Assembly: GCA_009746045.1 (NCBI GenBank) | Contig: RPFO01001192.1 | Span: 1 to 21,550 of the forward strand | Reading direction: 5' to 3' | DNA length: 21,550 nt | DNA from: Mesostigma viride | Taxonomy: Eukaryota; Streptophyta; Mesostigmatophyceae; Mesostigmatales; Mesostigmataceae | Part shown: positions 18,191 to 21,550 of the stretch, piece after piece | How the letters are laid out: the number at the start of each line of letters is the position of its first letter | Position numbering within the stretch: the first letter of the stretch is position 1 | Notes under the pieces: generated by a model | Told to the model about the DNA's origin: nothing | Database searches by the model: none | What the model saw: the letters and a program-made list of their open reading frames with translations, nothing else | Made by a program: the position numbers and the translations under genes

Positions 18191-19000
18191 TTACTTACTA
18201 TACATTTGGTTCAAAGATTGAATAATATTAATACCTACTAAAATGAATAAAGAAATACTTAAAATCACTGTACCTATTACAGTAGCGCCCGTATAATCAT
18301 ATTGTTCTAATTTTTGGAAAATTAATACCGGAGCAGTTAAATCTTTAAATGGAATATTAGAAGCTATGATTACTACAGAACCATATTCTCCTACAGCTCT
18401 TGAAAACGCTAATGCTATTCCTGTCAATAAAGAAGGAATTAAAGAAGGGAATATTACTTTCCAAAAAGTAGTCCAAGAAGAAGCCCCTAAACTCCAAGCA
18501 GCTTCTTCTAATTCTTTTTCTATATCTTGTAATACAGGTTGTAATGTTCTTACAACAAAAGGAAAGGAGACAAATATCATAGCTACTCCAACCCCTAATT
18601 TAGTAAAAACGACTTTTATGCTTAAAGATTGCAAAAAATGACCAATCCAACCTTTTTCACTATAAACTGTGGCCAAAGTCAAACCAGCGACAGAAGTAGG
18701 CAGAGCAAATGGTAAATCAATCGCAGCATCTACTATTCGTTTGCCAGGAAAATTATATCGTACAAGAATCCAAGCAATAAAAATGCCAAAAATACCGTTT
18801 ACTATAGAAGCAATCAAGGCCATACTTAAAGTTATACTATAAGCATAAATAGCAGCTGGTTCCATAGCAATAGACCAAAAATTAGAAAACAATTCTTGAC
18901 TAGCTCTTGACAACAAAGCTAATATTGGCAATATAAGCATAAATAATAAATAACCTAATGTTATACGCCAAGAGCACGAGAGTTTTGAAAAGTAATTCAT
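18191..19000 (-). CDS. cysT: Sulfate ABC transporter permease CysT, copy 2
   Basis: Identical 269-residue translation to copy 1, with the EAA loop intact. It lies upstream of ycf1 copy 2 on the same strand. Confidence 0.95.
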   Translation of the reverse strand: MNYFSKLSCSWRITLGYLLFMLILPILALLSRASQELFSNFWSIAMEPAAIYAYSITLSMALIASIVNGIFGIFIAWILVRYNFPGKRIVDAAIDLPFALPTSVAGLTLATVYSEKGWIGHFLQSLSIKVVFTKLGVGVAMIFVSFPFVVRTLQPVLQDIEKELEEAAWSLGASSWTTFWKVIFPSLIPSLLTGIALAFSRAVGEYGSVVIIASNIPFKDLTAPVLIFQKLEQYDYTGATVIGTVILSISLFILVGINIIQSLNQMYSK

Positions 19001-19313
19001 TTCATTGTTTCACTAAATTAATATGTTCTGTAATTAAAAAAACTACAATAACCTCTTTTTTAAAACAAAAATATGCATATGAAATAATAAATTTTTTTTT
19101 TTAAATAGTTCAAGGATTTTAATAAACTATTCTTCTCTTTACTTATGTCTACTAATTATTTTGATTAAAAAAATTCTGACAATATAATAAATTACATAGA
19201 ATATTTTCACCATTAAAGAAGTATAGGTTAATCAATTCATTTATTCTAATAAAAAATCTAAATAAGAAAAAAAATCTATCATTCTAATAAAAAAGAAAGT
19301 AATAAATCAAATA
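19001..19313. other. Spacer between cysT and rpl32, copy 2
   Basis: Mirror of 1721-2033. Nothing but A+T-rich sequence and the 13-bp direct repeat is seen. Confidence 0.7.
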
Positions 19314-19484
19314 CTAACTTTCATCTGATAAATTTGATTGAACACCTCTAATTGTAGATTTACCAGTCGCAATAGATTTCGCTAAAGAAAGTGCTTTTTT
19401 AGCTTGTGTAGCAGCTTGTCGTTTCCATGTACTTTTACGCATATTTTTTCTAGATTTAGATGTACGTTTTTTAGGGGCAGCCAT
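19314..19484 (-). CDS. rpl32: 50S ribosomal protein L32, copy 2
   Basis: Minus-strand copy of the 56-residue L32 gene, start at 19484, stop at 19314-19316. The sequence is the same as copy 1. Confidence 0.95.
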   Translation of the reverse strand: MAAPKKRTSKSRKNMRKSTWKRQAATQAKKALSLAKSIATGKSTIRGVQSNLSDES

Positions 19485-19983
19485 ATAATTAAATAAGTTA
19501 ATAAAAAATATATTTTATAAACAACTAAAAACTGATAAACAGAAAAAACGAAATTGATTAAATACAGAATAACTAAAAACAACTGTTTATTTATGTATGT
19601 ATGTGAATAATTCCTGTTTTTCCATCCTTAGTTGCACAAGTAAAAATATTGTAACAAATAAATAAAAAGGAATCCAACGATATAATAATAAAAGAAATAT
19701 AAAAATTATTATATTATTTTTATTAATGACAAAATTAAAAAATAAAAGAATCTCTGGTGAAGCAGCTAAAAATATATCAATAAAAAATTAATTATTGAGT
19801 TTAGTATTCCAACCTCTTAGAAAACAATTCATTTTCCTTTATATTGTATATATTGTATATATATTTTCTATTCTTAATAGAAAATACAATTATTGTTCCA
19901 TAAGAAAAAAATTGTATTTTCTATCAGAAAATTGGCTGAATAAAACATTGATTTATATGATAAGATATAATTATTGTAAAAAG
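19485..19983. other. Divergent spacer between rpl32 and trnL(UAG), copy 2
   Basis: Mirror of 1051-1549. The 14-bp-arm hairpin is at 19877-19924. A 21-codon frame (19726-19791, starts MTKLKNKRISGEAAK) reads on the plus strand; it is too short to call. Confidence 0.6.
19966..19971 (+). promoter_or_regulatory. -10-like box for trnL(UAG), copy 2
   Basis: TATAAT within GATATAATTATTG, 12 bases before the tRNA. Confidence 0.5.
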
Positions 19984-20063
19984 GCTCTAGTGGTGGAATG
20001 GTAGACACGCATGACTTAGAATCATGTGCTTACAGCGTGGAGGTTCGAAACCTCTCTAGAGCA
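19984..20063 (+). tRNA. trnL-UAG: tRNA-Leu(UAG), copy 2
   Basis: Plus-strand copy identical to the arm A gene: class II fold, anticodon UAG, discriminator A at 20063. Confidence 0.95.
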
Positions 20064-20174
20064 ATATATCATATTATTTATATAATACACAGCACATTAG
20101 AATCAAAATAAAATAAAAAATTTATTAGATCTTAATCTAAAGACATATTAGTATTATATTTTGAATACGAAAAA

Positions 20175-20402
20175 CTATTTCTTTTTAACAACTAAAAAAT
20201 TTTTATCATCTACCATTTCAATTATTGTTCTAGCAATAGGTTTTATTGAACTATGGTTCATAGTTTCAAATTCTTCATATCGTCTTAAATTAGCTCTATT
20301 AGCAACTTTCATTGTCAATATATAACGATTAGAAGCAGAATTAAGAAGTAATTCTGAATCGTAAAGAATTTTTTTCGAATCGTATGGTATTTTATTTCTC
20401 AT
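20175..20402 (-). CDS. rpoZ: RNA polymerase omega subunit-like protein (Ycf61/RpoZ), copy 2
   Basis: Identical 75-residue translation to copy 1. It is the last gene in arm B that is free of differences; the disagreement between arms begins about 120 bp further on. Confidence 0.85.
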   Translation of the reverse strand: MRNKIPYDSKKILYDSELLLNSASNRYILTMKVANRANLRRYEEFETMNHSSIKPIARTIIEMVDDKNFLVVKKK

Positions 20403-20734
20403 GGGTTTCTAAATAAATAAAAAATATCTATGCAATTACAACAATAATATATAATCAATTCTAATAAATATAGTATAGTATAGTATTTAAATTATTAGAC
20501 CATTTATTATATATAATAGATCTTTGTTTGTATGACTTTTAAAAATTAATGATTTTATATAAAAAGTTTTTGTTAAATAATCGCAACAATCGAATAATAC
20601 AATTATTTTTTTTGACATAAGATGATCTTAATCATAATATTCTTAATTATTTTTTTTGACATAAGATGATCTTAATCATAATATTCTTAATTATTTTTAA
20701 TATAATTATTCTATTTATTATTTATAATTTTTGT
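20403..20734. other. Spacer beyond rpoZ, copy 2
   Basis: Mirror of 306-631 but with a net gain of six bases: an altered stretch at about 20525-20537, an extra A near 20577 and an extra T in the tandem-repeat T-tract near 20650. The 43-bp tandem repeat is kept (about 20610-20696). No gene is seen. Confidence 0.6.
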
Positions 20735-21550
20735 CTATAAAAAGTATTTCTTATAAATAAGAAGAATATTGCACTATGGACGAGATAAATTATTGATATC
20801 AATTTTAGAAAGAATATCATCTCCTTCTTTACATATACTTGTAAAAGATTTTAAAAAAATTAATTTTTTAATTAAAGAAGCAAAATCATTGCCTATATTC
20901 ACTTTTCCTAAATTATTGATTAATTAATATTTTTTTCTTTTCTTAGATCAATAACAAAACTATGAGTTGATTTATTATTTTTTTAATACAAAACACATTT
21001 GTGCAATTTATAAGAATTCATATTATTGATACCAATGATGTTGGTAATTTTTGATTTTCTAAAAAATACTTATGAGCAATAAAAGCAGATCCTTCTTCCC
21101 ATTTATTACCATATAGATCGACAAAACCTATGATAGATAAATCTGATACATTATTATGATTCCAATAGGATTATAAGAATGTGAAGTGAAAATTAATCTG
21201 CAAAATCTGGGCAAATTTGTATTTGTTTATAAATAGGTTGTTTTTCTATTGTATTAATACAAATTTTTGTTTTTTAAAATAATTTTTAATAAAGCATTAT
21301 CAAATGATATCAAATTACAAACTTGCTTTTATTAAAGGAATCAAATGTTGTAAAATTTGAAATATTCTCCTCTATTGAATGATTGAAAAGAGAAGTTGTA
21401 TTGTTTAATGCAACTTATTGAAATAAATAATAAAATAATATTGTCATATATGTTGCCAAATTGTTTAAATTATATGTAGAATAAGATTTTTTTTTCATTA
21501 AAGTATGATTGAGAATTAAAATATGAAAATACATATTTAGGTTATAGCTC
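20735..21550 (-). pseudogene. Unrecognised gene, frame-broken copy, extends past the window
   Basis: From 20735 to 21039 this is the reverse complement of the intact C-terminal frame at 3-305, but at least five single-base indels break it. From 21040 to 21550 the minus strand shows further sense-like blocks in different frames. One, at about 21161 down to 21040, reads DLSIIGFVDLYGNKWEEG. Another, at about 21417 to 21317, is preceded by an in-frame stop. Joined loosely these would make one soluble protein of well over 200 residues that continues past the window. I do not recognise the family. The same kind of 1-base differences from arm A suggests sequencing error, but true decay of this copy is possible. 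Confidence 0.5.

Overview
The window is plastid (chloroplast) DNA from a green alga. It is very AT-rich, shows no introns, and carries ChlL/ChlN, CcsA, CysT, Rpl32, trnL(UAG), trnN(GUU) and a Ycf1/Tic214-like protein. Ycf1 points to the green lineage. RpoZ/Ycf61, MinD and above all FtsW, which are cyanobacterial in character and lost from most green plastids, point to an early-branching green alga (prasinophyte or early streptophyte grade). Species and genus cannot be assigned from the sequence alone.

The layout is one giant inverted repeat. Arm A (1 to 10452) is repeated in reverse complement as arm B (10583 to about 21039), with only about 130 bp of unique sequence between them. Arm A in order: 3' end of an unrecognised gene (+), rpoZ/ycf61 (+), trnL-UAG (-), rpl32 (+), cysT (+), ycf1 (+), chlN (-), chlL (-), ccsA (+), trnN-GUU (-), ftsW (+), minD (+). 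These are the genes that many green plastids keep in the small single-copy (SSC) region. The simplest reading is that the repeat has expanded over the whole SSC, leaving a 130-bp remnant. A fold-back assembly artefact is the alternative.

Functional groups: chlL and chlN encode two of the three subunits of light-independent protochlorophyllide reductase (chlB is not here). cysT is a sulfate permease gene placed 15 bp before ycf1. ccsA serves c-type cytochrome maturation. ftsW and minD form a co-directional division pair. rpoZ and rpl32 serve plastid gene expression. Promoter-like sites with a shared GATATAATTATT core precede chlL, ftsW and trnL. Strong hairpins lie between ycf1 and chlN, between chlL and chlN, and after minD.

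The arms are nearly identical over about 20 kb. Copy 2 of ftsW has a 1-base deletion, and single-base indels become frequent after about 20,520. The last roughly 500 bases, outside the visible repeat, read as one gene broken by several frame changes, which looks more like poor consensus quality than biology.
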